Origin: Candidatus Peribacter sp.
GTDB taxonomy: Bacteria; Patescibacteriota; Gracilibacteria; Peribacterales; Peribacteraceae
Assembly: GCA_018652955.1 (NCBI GenBank)
Contig: JABIBA010000001.1
Coordinates: 1-64,000, forward strand
Length of the DNA stretch: 64,000 bases
Direction of reading: 5' to 3'
Part shown: piece by piece, positions 26,339 to 34,266 of the stretch
Numbering within the stretch: the stretch's first letter is position 1
How the letters are laid out: each line of letters begins with the position of its first letter
Program-made: the position numbers and the translations under genes
Notes under the pieces: generated by a model
What the model saw: the letters and a program-made list of their open reading frames with translations, nothing else
What the model was told of the DNA's origin: nothing
The model's database searches: none

Positions 26339-26872
26339 TTACTGAATATTCATCTTATAAAGAATAAAGACTGCTACTCCGACAGTTGCGAGGACTAGCC
26401 CAATCTTTTTGGATCTTCCTGTCTGTGTATATATTCCTGATAGGAGCAAAAAGAGATATGCGGCAAATGTAAAACTTAGCACCAGTGGAGAGAGAAACAA
26501 ACTCTCTGCATAGGGAACATGAAAAGGAATATCTTTTGTAAACTGATACGACCCGACGGCAAATACTAAGCAGTACCATGCAAGAAGCCAGCCTGCGTAG
26601 AGGCGAAGAGTATCAAGCAGTGGAAAGTACGCTACATCAGATTGAGGCGCACGTTCTTTTTTTAGCGGCTTCTCTTTAGGAGCAGACTGCATTGCATCTA
26701 CCCAAGGAGCATCGGAGGTTTCTGATACAGAAGTTGCAGCCTCATATATTTCTATAGGTTCCAATCCTAAAGAGGCTACTTCTTCACGAGCTGCTTGGAG
26801 ACTAAGCGCATCGACGTTTCCATCTACGATCTTTCCTGAGGAATCCGTCGCTTGATACGTATAAGTAGTCAT
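26339..26872 (-). CDS. Membrane protein with a PilC/GspF-like N-terminal segment
   Basis: The first 45 residues (TTYTYQATDSSGKIVDGNVD, then AAREEVASLGLEPIEI) follow the pattern at the N-terminus of PilC/GspF, the inner-membrane platform of type IV pili and type II secretion. The rest does not: a Lys-rich linker (about 65-85) and four hydrophobic segments (about 90-175) replace the two PilC cytoplasmic domains. At 177 residues it is less than half of PilC. It could be a pilus-related accessory protein or a domain shuffled from one. It shares the strand with the lipoprotein gene, 10 bases away. Confidence 0.55.
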   Translation of the reverse strand: MTTYTYQATDSSGKIVDGNVDALSLQAAREEVASLGLEPIEIYEAATSVSETSDAPWVDAMQSAPKEKPLKKERAPQSDVAYFPLLDTLRLYAGWLLAWYCLVFAVGSYQFTKDIPFHVPYAESLFLSPLVLSFTFAAYLFLLLSGIYTQTGRSKKIGLVLATVGVAVFILYKMNIQ

Positions 26873-26882
26873 GGGACGCGTA

Positions 26883-27902
26883 TTAACTAGCGTAGTCCGT
26901 TATGTTCTGTGTGATATAAAGAATAGCTTGTTCCAAACTTTCATCACCAGAGATTCTAAAGTGACGACCAAAGGTCCACTCTTTATATCCGGTTGCTTGT
27001 CCATCTGCTATATCGATTGTGCCATCTGCATCGGCTAGACTGCCTGCAATAAGCTCAATAACCAGAGGACCTTGCCCTAGGCTTTCAATAGGGGCAGGTG
27101 AAAGCTCTATGTGCCACAGTGTACTGCTCGTTGCACCGAATGATTTAAACCACCAGTTGCGGTGTACAGGTGCACAGAAACTAATGTGAGAAGAGCAGTA
27201 TTGCTGAGTCCAGTTAGCTGCATCGTAATCTTGCCTCGCCATTAGTTCTACAAGCTCTTTAAATTCAGCAGAAGATTCTGCTGGAGGAGTTTCTTCTTCA
27301 GGTTCTTCTGTAGGCTCTTCTTCTGGAGACTCCTCTTCGACTGGGACTTCTTCTACAGGAACCTCTTCCGTAGGAGCTTCTTCTTCTGTTGGCTCTTCCT
27401 CTTCTGGTAGATCTATTGGCTCAGTTGTTTCTGGATCTGCAGATTCTTCACCTGGTTCTTCTTCCGGCTCCTCTAGAGGTTCGTCGTCAGTATCTTCAGG
27501 ATTTACGGGAAGTTCTTCCGCCTCTGGCTCTTCTTCAGCTTCTTCTTTTGCAATGAGCTCGATGCGTTCAACACGCATAATCATGCCACCAGCTTCTACA
27601 GTAGGTCGCAAAGCACCGAATATCTTTACCTCTTCTCCGACGTATCCGTTTAGATCCAAATCCTCTGCTTCTAGAAGAACAAACTTTCCACCAGGAAGAA
27701 CAAGGCGGTGTGTTCCTTGGTTATAGACAGAAATTCCAGCAGGCTGAACCTCTCCTGTATAGGTAACATTATTGGTCTCGCGTACTTTTACTTCCTCAGT
27801 TGGAGGTGTGTCCTCCTTAGCTTGGTCGTACTCTACTTCCACCAGCCCACAGGCTGTTAGTGTAAGTGCTGATAGTGTTAGTGCTGCAAATGTATTTTTC
27901 AT
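26883..27902 (-). CDS. Lipoprotein with a long Glu/Pro-rich linker
   Basis: From the ATG at 27902 the product (339 residues) has a lipoprotein signal with the lipobox LTAC (Cys about 18). A small beta-rich domain (about 40-115) reads VTYTGEVQPAGI, LVLPGGKFVLLEA and YVGEEVKIFGALRP, resembling an OB-fold. An acidic linker of about 100 residues made of PEEEP/PTEE units follows, then a C-terminal domain of about 130 residues with two Cys. The Glu-rich linker probably spans the wall. The longer frame with 18 more residues lacks a clean signal, so it was rejected. TATACT ends 10 bases before the ATG. No binding partner can be named. Confidence 0.7.
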   Translation of the reverse strand: MKNTFAALTLSALTLTACGLVEVEYDQAKEDTPPTEEVKVRETNNVTYTGEVQPAGISVYNQGTHRLVLPGGKFVLLEAEDLDLNGYVGEEVKIFGALRPTVEAGGMIMRVERIELIAKEEAEEEPEAEELPVNPEDTDDEPLEEPEEEPGEESADPETTEPIDLPEEEEPTEEEAPTEEVPVEEVPVEEESPEEEPTEEPEEETPPAESSAEFKELVELMARQDYDAANWTQQYCSSHISFCAPVHRNWWFKSFGATSSTLWHIELSPAPIESLGQGPLVIELIAGSLADADGTIDIADGQATGYKEWTFGRHFRISGDESLEQAILYITQNITDYAS

Positions 27903-27925
27903 AAGTAATAGGAGTATACCAAAAG

Positions 27926-27953
27926 AAAAGGACGGCGCAATCACCGTCCTTTT
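27926..27953 (-). terminator. Intrinsic terminator after the DsbA-like gene
   Basis: A perfect 10-bp stem, AAAAGGACGG (27926-27935) and CCGTCCTTTT (27944-27953), has an 8-base loop. On the minus strand it ends in a T run 20 bases past the DsbA-like stop. It separates that gene from the lipoprotein gene. Confidence 0.85.
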
Positions 27954-27972
27954 CATTTCATTGTACCTTTAT

Positions 27973-28680
27973 TTATCTAAGAGCGTCTACTGCAGCTTGG
28001 AAGCTAGCCAAAGGCTGTGCTCCAGATACGAGACGTGAATCTCCTGTCTTAATGTTAAGAACAATGTTTCCTGGTGTACCAGATACACCACCAGCGCTAC
28101 CGCCAGCCATGTCATCTTGTACGTACTGTGCGTATGTTCCTGCGTCTACACAGTCTTGAACTTTAGCACCGTCAACACCAGACTCGTCTCCGTATTGAGC
28201 GATGTTTGCAGCGTCTGCACCCTTTTCGAAGATCAAATCAGTGAACTTCCAGAATGCGTCGTCTCCTCCTTGTTCCCATGCACACTCAGCAGCTTCTGCG
28301 AGTGGAGTTGCGTTCTGGTGGAACCCTAGAGGGAAGTGTCGGTATACCCACATCACGTCGTCGTTAGCATCGATAAGACCTTGTGCTGTTGGGTGGTGAC
28401 GTCCACAGAAAGGACATTCGTAGTCAGAGTACTCAATAAGAGCAATGTTTGCTTTGCGGTTTCCACGGATGTGGTCACGCTTAAGGTCGACAGGCTTAAC
28501 GTCCTTCGCTGTAGGCGTAGGAGCTGGAGCCGGAGCAGAAGGCGTAGGAGCTACTGCAGCAGTAGGAGCTTTTCCTGATGGAGCAGGTGCTCCAGAGCTA
28601 GTAGCGACACCGTATCCAACGATTACTCCGACGAGAACCATTGAGATACCAAACCATTGATTGTTAGATGAATCAGCCAT
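27973..28680 (-). CDS. DsbA-like membrane-anchored thiol-disulfide oxidoreductase
   Basis: The 235-residue product has an N-terminal membrane anchor (about 9-27), a Pro/Ala-rich spacer (about 30-60) and a DSBA-like thioredoxin domain. The active site is CPFC (about 89-92), and the cis-proline loop is GTPGN near the C-terminus. The family makes disulfide bonds in exported proteins. Two more Cys in the helical insertion (AECAWE, QDCVDAG) match the type found in Gram-positive and CPR proteins. It is an obvious candidate to oxidise the very cysteine-rich surface proteins encoded 16-24 kb away; that link is inference. A strong terminator follows. Confidence 0.9.
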   Translation of the reverse strand: MADSSNNQWFGISMVLVGVIVGYGVATSSGAPAPSGKAPTAAVAPTPSAPAPAPTPTAKDVKPVDLKRDHIRGNRKANIALIEYSDYECPFCGRHHPTAQGLIDANDDVMWVYRHFPLGFHQNATPLAEAAECAWEQGGDDAFWKFTDLIFEKGADAANIAQYGDESGVDGAKVQDCVDAGTYAQYVQDDMAGGSAGGVSGTPGNIVLNIKTGDSRLVSGAQPLASFQAAVDALR

Positions 28681-28746
28681 AATAAATTAGAGTATTGAAA
28701 TAGTAGAAAAAGTTTAATGAAATATTTTGAAAAATCAATCAAGCTT

Positions 28747-29172
28747 TCACTCTAACTTTAGGAGGCTATGAACTAAAACTGACGAATCTTCATATAAGGG
28801 CCCCACTCGGGCTAGTAAGCTTAGATTTGGCTCTTTGTAACCTACGTCATAAAAGTCGAAGAAAATAGGAATACTATCAACAAATGAGACAAGAAGTGGC
28901 GTAAGCCTCTCTTCAAGTATCGAATTTGCTTGAGTAAAACAAGTCGTTGCATTTTTACATCCTAGATCTATTGTACCTACTGCCTCATTGGTTCGTTGGC
29001 TACTTTTACAGCTGAGATATCCAATTGATCCATAGGACATTGGCCCAGAGCTGTCTTGACTATAGGCAAACTGATTGGCTGCAGCTGCACCGACCGCAAA
29101 AATACCACCAGTGCAGAGAGAGGAATTTAATCCAATACACAGAGCGGTGATAAGAAGCGTGCGCAAGTACAT
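28747..29172 (-). CDS. Secreted protein of unknown function (141 aa)
   Basis: No family is recognised. A signal-like hydrophobic N-terminus (about 4-33) precedes a polar domain with several Cys (CKSS, GCKN, CFTQ), suggesting disulfides outside the cell. It ends 16 bases after the VanW-family gene begins its 3' flank, on the same strand, so the two may be co-transcribed. TAGACT lies 7 bases before the ATG. Confidence 0.5.
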   Translation of the reverse strand: MYLRTLLITALCIGLNSSLCTGGIFAVGAAAANQFAYSQDSSGPMSYGSIGYLSCKSSQRTNEAVGTIDLGCKNATTCFTQANSILEERLTPLLVSFVDSIPIFFDFYDVGYKEPNLSLLARVGPLYEDSSVLVHSLLKLE

Positions 29173-29188
29173 CGCTCCAAGTCTATGT

Positions 29189-30610
29189 CTACTCTCCTAG
29201 TTGAGCAAGTGGAGCTGATGTGTGGATAATTTGTTCTGGTTCATACTCTCTTGCAAGTGACTGCGGAAGAGTTTTGTACCGAGATCCAATCTGGTACTCC
29301 CTACTTTCACCATCGGGGTAGTCTACTCGTTGTACCCATACAATTTCATTTGTTTTAATTTTACGACCTTTATATGAAAGGCTTTCTGGTGCAGTGGAAG
29401 TAAAGTACGGTCCTGCAAGTGCTACTGCACGTCCATCAGGCGTTCCGTAAATATTCACGAATGCTTCAGATCCATCGTTGTAAGACTGAATGACTAGATA
29501 GTTATCGGAGTCATTTACAAATGAAAGGTCCTGACTACCAGGGTAGATCGTTGCATCGATACCAACACCATGTTTCTTGTAGTAGCTTACATAAAGACTA
29601 TGTGCTCTGCGGTCTTCTATAGGGAACCCCGCGTTAACAATAGCTCTAAACACCGTAGTAGATGCTTGGCAGATTCCACCACCTGGAGCAGGTTCTAAGT
29701 CTCCACCATTAAAGATAACTTTCGCCATTGCCCATCCATTGGCAACACTCACTGGTCCGTCAAGTGTTGAGTTAAATGAGTACGTGTCACCAGGCGCAAC
29801 TACAGTATTTTGTACGTGCTCATTCAATGCCTTTTGCACGTTGTGTGACCTTGCATATGTAGAACCGGTGTAATCAGATCGTCCAGATGCCCATAACTTT
29901 AGGTCACCCAAATCAATATCTGTCATGTTTACAATGCGACCCTCTTCTTTTTCTAGAGGTATAGAAATCTCTTCAAGATCTGAGTGGAACGCTTTTGCAA
30001 TGGACCCAGCAATCAGATCTTCATTAGGGAGATATCCGTGCTTAGCTGTCCCTTCAATGACTGCTCTCGAAACAGATTTATCGTTCTCTTTGGCAATAAT
30101 CTCGCGCAAGATAGCATGCACGGGAGGCTCTACAGTTAGAACACTCTCATCAACGAAAACTTTTTTGATTTGATCAGGATTCAAAACGAACTTGGCCTCG
30201 CTCATAGTAAACGAAGGTGTGATCCATAGTGGATACTTAGATGCTGATACTTCCCAGACCGCATGGTCAGGATTTTCTTCTGTCGCAAAGTGTACTGAGA
30301 TATTCCTCTTCAGCAGATTCTGGCGAGACTCGACAGCCCCTGCAAGAACTCCAATACTAGGAACTGCTCTGCTCCCTCTACGACGAAGTCGATTCTGAAG
30401 TCTTTGTGCAATACGGTGTGTAGGAGATGCTGCGTATTTCTGACGTTGCATTCTACTGAATGAATGGGAGTTTGACGTCCTCGCGAGCCAACCTTCATTA
30501 AGGTCCATCGAAAGAGCAGCGGTGTTACTGTGGGCAACTAGAGAGACTATTGCCAACACCCCTGTAAGAGTTGCTATACTGCGTTTGTGATCTTTAAAGT
30601 GTTGATTCAT
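29189..30610 (-). CDS. VanW-family exported protein
   Basis: From the ATG at 30610 the product (473 residues) starts with a basic N-terminus and a signal/anchor (about 11-32). The middle holds beta-rich domains of the peptidoglycan-binding-like type often found with VanW. The VanW domain (about 245-385) contains APGDTYSFNSTLDGP, PGGGICQASTTVFRA and HSLYVSYY. VanW proteins occur near wall-synthesis and vancomycin-resistance genes, but their biochemical role is not established; wall binding or remodelling is likely. The longer frame with 17 extra residues was rejected because it adds no signal features. A TGTATAAT sequence lies about 25 bases upstream. Confidence 0.85.
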   Translation of the reverse strand: MNQHFKDHKRSIATLTGVLAIVSLVAHSNTAALSMDLNEGWLARTSNSHSFSRMQRQKYAASPTHRIAQRLQNRLRRRGSRAVPSIGVLAGAVESRQNLLKRNISVHFATEENPDHAVWEVSASKYPLWITPSFTMSEAKFVLNPDQIKKVFVDESVLTVEPPVHAILREIIAKENDKSVSRAVIEGTAKHGYLPNEDLIAGSIAKAFHSDLEEISIPLEKEEGRIVNMTDIDLGDLKLWASGRSDYTGSTYARSHNVQKALNEHVQNTVVAPGDTYSFNSTLDGPVSVANGWAMAKVIFNGGDLEPAPGGGICQASTTVFRAIVNAGFPIEDRRAHSLYVSYYKKHGVGIDATIYPGSQDLSFVNDSDNYLVIQSYNDGSEAFVNIYGTPDGRAVALAGPYFTSTAPESLSYKGRKIKTNEIVWVQRVDYPDGESREYQIGSRYKTLPQSLAREYEPEQIIHTSAPLAQLGE

Positions 30611-30682
30611 ATTTGTTGTTTGTTTCTTTAGTATTATACAACAATTTGACATAATTAGCAATACTTACATAACTATATTTTT

Positions 30683-31777
30683 ATGACTACAGTGTGTGAA
30701 AAAGAAGAGTTACTAAACTTGTTAAAAGTCTTCATAAGCTTTAAATCTGTTGACGGAGAGGGGATTTATAAAACAGAGTGTTTGGACTGGATCCAGACTG
30801 CGTTTTTAGGGAGTACAAAAAGTGCTGTGCAAAGAGGGGATTTTGAAGGTTCACCGTGGCTGTACATGCCTTCAGGCGACTGTAAGTTATTGGTGTTTGC
30901 TCACTGCGACGTCGTCCCAGCGAGTGATGAAATGTTCGAACTATCAATAGAAGGCGACAGTGCAAAAGGTCGCGGGACGAGTGATATGAAAGGAAACATT
31001 CTCCCATTTCTTATGGCCTATAGAGATGCCATAGAAGAGGGGACTCAGCCTCCCATAAGTATCCTGATTACTACTGACGAAGAGGTCGCAGGAAATACGA
31101 TTCCTCACTTAATAGACACGGGAGTAGTAACGGCACCAGTAGCGTTCACTCCAGATAGCAATGACCTAGGAATAGTCTGCCAGCACAAAGGCGTCGTATG
31201 GTCTGAGCTTATATGCAGTGGTAAAGGGGGGCATGGTGCATACCCGTGGGATACTGATAATCCTGCGTGGCTTTTGGTAGAAGCTCTCGCAAAGATTAAA
31301 GAAGCCTTCCCACCAGGAGAACATGACGACTGGCAGATAACTGTCTCGCCGACTATGCTTCAAGGAAGTAGCGCACGCAATCAAGTAGATGCGAAGGTCA
31401 CCTGTGGACTCGATATCAGATTTCCCCCAGAGACTTGTAGCTCTCCTAAGGAAGCTCTGGAAAAAGTCTCAGCAATACTCCCAGAAGGATGTGAGATACG
31501 AGAAGTACTTTCTGCATCTCCATTGAGCACACCAGAAAATCACCCGATGGTTGAGATGTTTAAAGAAGTAGCAGAAGAAGTACTAGATACATCTATAGGA
31601 TTTAAAAGAGAGCATGGCGGAACGGATGCTCGGTATTTTTCAGAGAAGGGGATTCCAGCATTCTTGTATGGCCCGAAAGGTGCAGGGCTCCACAGCAAAG
31701 ATGAATGGGTAAGTGTGAGCTCACTGCAAAAACATTACAAGATGTATTGGGGTTTGTTTAACAAGATACTAGCCTAA
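30683..31777 (+). CDS. M20-family metallopeptidase (DapE/ArgE-like)
   Basis: The 364-residue product has all M20 landmarks: AHCDVVP with metal ligand His74 and Asp76, GTSDMKG with bridging Asp101, TDEEVAG with catalytic Glu133 and Glu134, a dimerisation domain (about 170-280), and a C-terminal GPKGAGLHSKDEW with the last His ligand. The family hydrolyses amide bonds in N-acyl amino acids or dipeptides in the cytosol with two zinc ions. DapE, ArgE and peptidase members cannot be told apart here, and no lysine or arginine genes are nearby. A scavenging dipeptidase is plausible. Confidence 0.88.
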   Translation: MTTVCEKEELLNLLKVFISFKSVDGEGIYKTECLDWIQTAFLGSTKSAVQRGDFEGSPWLYMPSGDCKLLVFAHCDVVPASDEMFELSIEGDSAKGRGTSDMKGNILPFLMAYRDAIEEGTQPPISILITTDEEVAGNTIPHLIDTGVVTAPVAFTPDSNDLGIVCQHKGVVWSELICSGKGGHGAYPWDTDNPAWLLVEALAKIKEAFPPGEHDDWQITVSPTMLQGSSARNQVDAKVTCGLDIRFPPETCSSPKEALEKVSAILPEGCEIREVLSASPLSTPENHPMVEMFKEVAEEVLDTSIGFKREHGGTDARYFSEKGIPAFLYGPKGAGLHSKDEWVSVSSLQKHYKMYWGLFNKILA

Positions 31778-32145
31778 AAAACTAAACTCAGTAGAGATCT
31801 AAATCTCGATTGCTTCTCCTCAACCTCCTCGGAAGGTCTATATTCTTTTGGCCAGAACGCTTTGTCTACATCCATCAATATTCCAGCTTCTGGGAACATA
31901 TACTCATACACAGCCTCGTCTCCGCCTTCGGCCCTGATACGATCATACTTTTCACTTATCAAACGAAGGCTATTGGCGAGATTTGAGGACGGTTCAGCGA
32001 GTATCTTTCTTCGAGCGATTTTTTTGGGCATACAACATGCACCACCAAGCGCTGCACGGCAACCACCACATCGAGCGTATATCTCATCAGATGATGAAGT
32101 ATTGTGAGTTTCAACTGCCTCTGGGTGACAACTAGTCTCAGACAT
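31774..32145 (-). CDS. Small protein with an N-terminal cysteine cluster
   Basis: The 123-residue product is not recognised. Six Cys lie within the first 40 residues, including CGGC and ACC, a possible metal site, followed by a basic stretch KKIARRK and an acidic helical C-terminus. There is no signal peptide. The stop overlaps that of the M20 gene in CTAA. TATATT lies 5 bases before the ATG. Confidence 0.5.
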   Translation of the reverse strand: MSETSCHPEAVETHNTSSSDEIYARCGGCRAALGGACCMPKKIARRKILAEPSSNLANSLRLISEKYDRIRAEGGDEAVYEYMFPEAGILMDVDKAFWPKEYRPSEEVEEKQSRFRSLLSLVF

Positions 32146-32230
32146 GGTGTAATATAATACAATATATTACAAATACGTCAATACGCTAAAATGCGCTTAT
32201 TTGAAAAATAAGGCTTAGTTTAAGTTTATA

Positions 32231-32350
32231 TGGTGGCCCAGATTAGGGTTCGGAACTTCTGACACTTCTCGAGCTTCAATCGAGTGCGCTGCGCGCAGGG
32301 TTCATAATATCGTGCACAGCAAAGCTGTGCAGCAACTGAGCTACCGAGCT
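32231..32350 (-). pseudogene. Degenerate tRNA-Phe copy with a hairpin-bearing insert in the D-loop
   Basis: This 120-base stretch matches the adjacent tRNA-Phe at both ends: AGCTCGGTAGCTCAGTTG at the 5' side and the anticodon arm with GAA through to CCA at the 3' side. In the D-loop about 44 extra bases are present. They contain a perfect inverted repeat TGCACAGC-3-GCTGTGCA (32313-32331), an ATATTATGA motif and the palindrome CTGCGCGCAG (32289-32298). The T-stem is broken and the first acceptor pair is lost, so it should not be aminoacylated. Confidence 0.75.
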
Positions 32351-32357
32351 TTTAAAG

Positions 32358-32433
32358 TGGTGGCCCAGATCAGGGTCGAACTGATGACACCTCGAGCTTC
32401 AATCGAGTGCTCTACCAACTGAGCTACCGGGCC
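32358..32433 (-). tRNA. tRNA-Phe (GAA)
   Basis: This is a 76-base cloverleaf with acceptor GGCCCGG/CUGGGCC, anticodon stem CUCGA/UCGAG with loop UUGAAGC (GAA), a T-arm with UUCGACC, and encoded CCA. The degenerate copy starts 7 bases downstream on the same strand. Confidence 0.95.
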
Positions 32434-32504
32434 ACGGTCTTTCAGCCGGAAAACTATATCAATTAAGAAGCCATAGGAGAAGTAAATTTCACCAAGTTTC
32501 GCAT

Positions 32505-32849
32505 TTATGCCACAGAGAGACCATAACGAGATGTATCAGGTGGAGTATTTGATTTGAATGGATCTGAGTGTTCTGCAGCTTCGACAGGTTCCTGCTCTGG
32601 TACAGCTCTCTTTATAACTGAATCTCTCTCTATCAGTATTTTGAGATGATCTACTCTACTTGAAAGATTTACCCAGTACATATCGTTATCATCAATTCCT
32701 TGCTCTGAACCATCTTCTATTACATCAAAATACTTCTCGTGCTGGTATTTTCGCATTTGATCAAAGGCCACTCCCACATGTAGGAGTTTTCGCTCAAATT
32801 CCTCTCGAGAATTTAACGTTTCACTAGAATGTTCTGCACGTAGAATCAT
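32505..32849 (-). CDS. Small cytosolic protein of unknown function (114 aa)
   Basis: No family is recognised. It is predicted to be helical in its first two thirds (SREEFERKLLHVGVAFDQMRKYQ), then polar and disordered. There is no signal, membrane segment or Cys. It lies 18 bases downstream of obg on the same strand and may be read with it. Confidence 0.45.
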   Translation of the reverse strand: MILRAEHSSETLNSREEFERKLLHVGVAFDQMRKYQHEKYFDVIEDGSEQGIDDNDMYWVNLSSRVDHLKILIERDSVIKRAVPEQEPVEAAEHSDPFKSNTPPDTSRYGLSVA

Positions 32850-32867
32850 ACTCTGATCCTATCAGTA

Positions 32868-34160
32868 TTAGATATGTGAATCCACCTGTACATTTCCAAT
32901 AAATACGTCTGCCTTAGAGTCGCCACGCTCTCTAGCAATAGCTTTACCGAGACCAATCTTCTCAAGGACATCTTTAAATCGTAAAATTGCCCCCTCGCTT
33001 CCAAAGTCTGTCATCACCGTAAACTGCTCAATACGCTTACCAGTGACACGAATAGTTCTGTCGTCTTCGCGTGTGATTTTATACGAAGCCATTTTGCCTG
33101 AGTCTGTATCTGGAGAGAGTACTACTTCAGCAGGTTCTGCTTCTGGGACATTCTCTCGTTCTTTAAGAGCTATAGGAAGAAGGTGTTTCATCAAGTCTTC
33201 TGTTCCAATGTGTGCAGCAGCAGAGATCGGAGAGAATACTTGTATACCTGCAGCGGCAAGTTCATCTAGTACAGGCTTAAGGTCATCTGTTGTCAGGTCT
33301 GCTTTATTCAAAACGACGATCTCTTGCTTAGCACCAAGAGTTTCAGAGTAGAGCTCAAGTTCTTTCCTGATAGCTTTGTAGTCATTTATAAGTAACGAGG
33401 CATCTATAGATCCATCAACCATTGCACGAGAAAGGTCCAGTAGATGCAGCAATACTCCACAGCGTTCTATGTGCTTTAGGAACTGGTGTCCTAAACCTTT
33501 TCCTTCTGATGCCTTCTCGATAAGACCTGGTACATCACACACAACAAACGAACGGTCGGCTACCGTAACCACTCCAAGATTCGGGACCAGCGTTGTAAAT
33601 TCATACGCTGCAATCTTTGGTTTAGCAGCTGAGATTACAGAGATCAGTGTAGATTTTCCCACACTTGGATATCCAATGATTCCAACATCTGCTACGAGCT
33701 TGAGTTCGAGAGTAACCTCTCTTGTACCACCGGGTTCACCTTTTTCGGCAAAATCAGGCTTCTGTCTGGTAGGTCCCTTAAAGTGCGCATTTCCGTAACC
33801 TCCTCTTCCTCCAGTGATAATTACTATTTCTTCTCCAGTTTTTTTTAAATCAGCAATAATATTCTCTCCTTCTTTTACTAAGGTTCCTGGAGGAACAACC
33901 AGCAAGAGGTCATCTCCACTTTTACCATGTTTATTCTGGCCTTCGCCATAGCTTCCTTTTTGAGCCTTAAAGTTCTTTACTGATCGGAAATCAGACAGAG
34001 TATCCGTATTTGGATCTGCCTGAATATAGATAGCTCCGCCATTTCCACCATCTCCACCATCTGGCCCTCCTTTGGCTATGTACTTCTCCTGACGCCAAGA
34101 GACGCAGCCATCACCACCAGCACCGCCAGTTACCGTTATTGTCGCTTCATCTAAAAACAT
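32868..34160 (-). CDS. obg: GTPase Obg
   Basis: The 430-residue product has the Gly-rich Obg fold at the N-terminus (FLDEATITVTGGAGGDGCVS, then GGPDGGDGGNGG), the G domain with G1 GYPSVGKST (about 160), DVPGLIEKASEGKGLG and NKAD, and a C-terminal OCT domain (about 345-420). Obg binds the 50S subunit and acts in ribosome assembly and growth control. TATACT lies exactly 6 bases before the ATG (34167-34172 on the complement), so the mRNA is probably leaderless. The neighbouring dnaK is divergent. Confidence 0.97.
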   Translation of the reverse strand: MFLDEATITVTGGAGGDGCVSWRQEKYIAKGGPDGGDGGNGGAIYIQADPNTDTLSDFRSVKNFKAQKGSYGEGQNKHGKSGDDLLLVVPPGTLVKEGENIIADLKKTGEEIVIITGGRGGYGNAHFKGPTRQKPDFAEKGEPGGTREVTLELKLVADVGIIGYPSVGKSTLISVISAAKPKIAAYEFTTLVPNLGVVTVADRSFVVCDVPGLIEKASEGKGLGHQFLKHIERCGVLLHLLDLSRAMVDGSIDASLLINDYKAIRKELELYSETLGAKQEIVVLNKADLTTDDLKPVLDELAAAGIQVFSPISAAAHIGTEDLMKHLLPIALKERENVPEAEPAEVVLSPDTDSGKMASYKITREDDRTIRVTGKRIEQFTVMTDFGSEGAILRFKDVLEKIGLGKAIARERGDSKADVFIGNVQVDSHI

Positions 34161-34203
34161 GGGCGCAGTATAGGGAAATGGACTAATTTTCGCTAAAATT
34201 CCG

Positions 34204-34232
34204 TTGACCTCTTGGAGTTGGCACTCTAAAAT
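34204..34232 (+). promoter_or_regulatory. dnaK promoter
   Basis: TTGACC (34204-34209) and TAAAAT (34227-34232) are 17 bases apart, a good housekeeping-sigma promoter. Transcription would begin near 34239, inside the CIRCE element. Confidence 0.75.
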
Positions 34233-34244
34233 CCCGAGTGCTAA
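34218..34244 (+). promoter_or_regulatory. CIRCE element (HrcA operator) before dnaK
   Basis: TTGGCACTC, 9 bases, then GAGTGCTAA form the CIRCE inverted repeat with one change from the consensus left arm. It overlaps the -10 and start site, where HrcA would block transcription until heat shock. An hrcA gene must exist elsewhere; it is not in the window. Confidence 0.92.
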
Positions 34245-34266
34245 TTTATACTTTCAAACCTTAAAT

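Noticed and set aside
34204..34266. In-frame ATG upstream of dnaK
   Set aside because: It lies in the -35/CIRCE region, upstream of the expected transcript start, and adds residues not found in DnaK.
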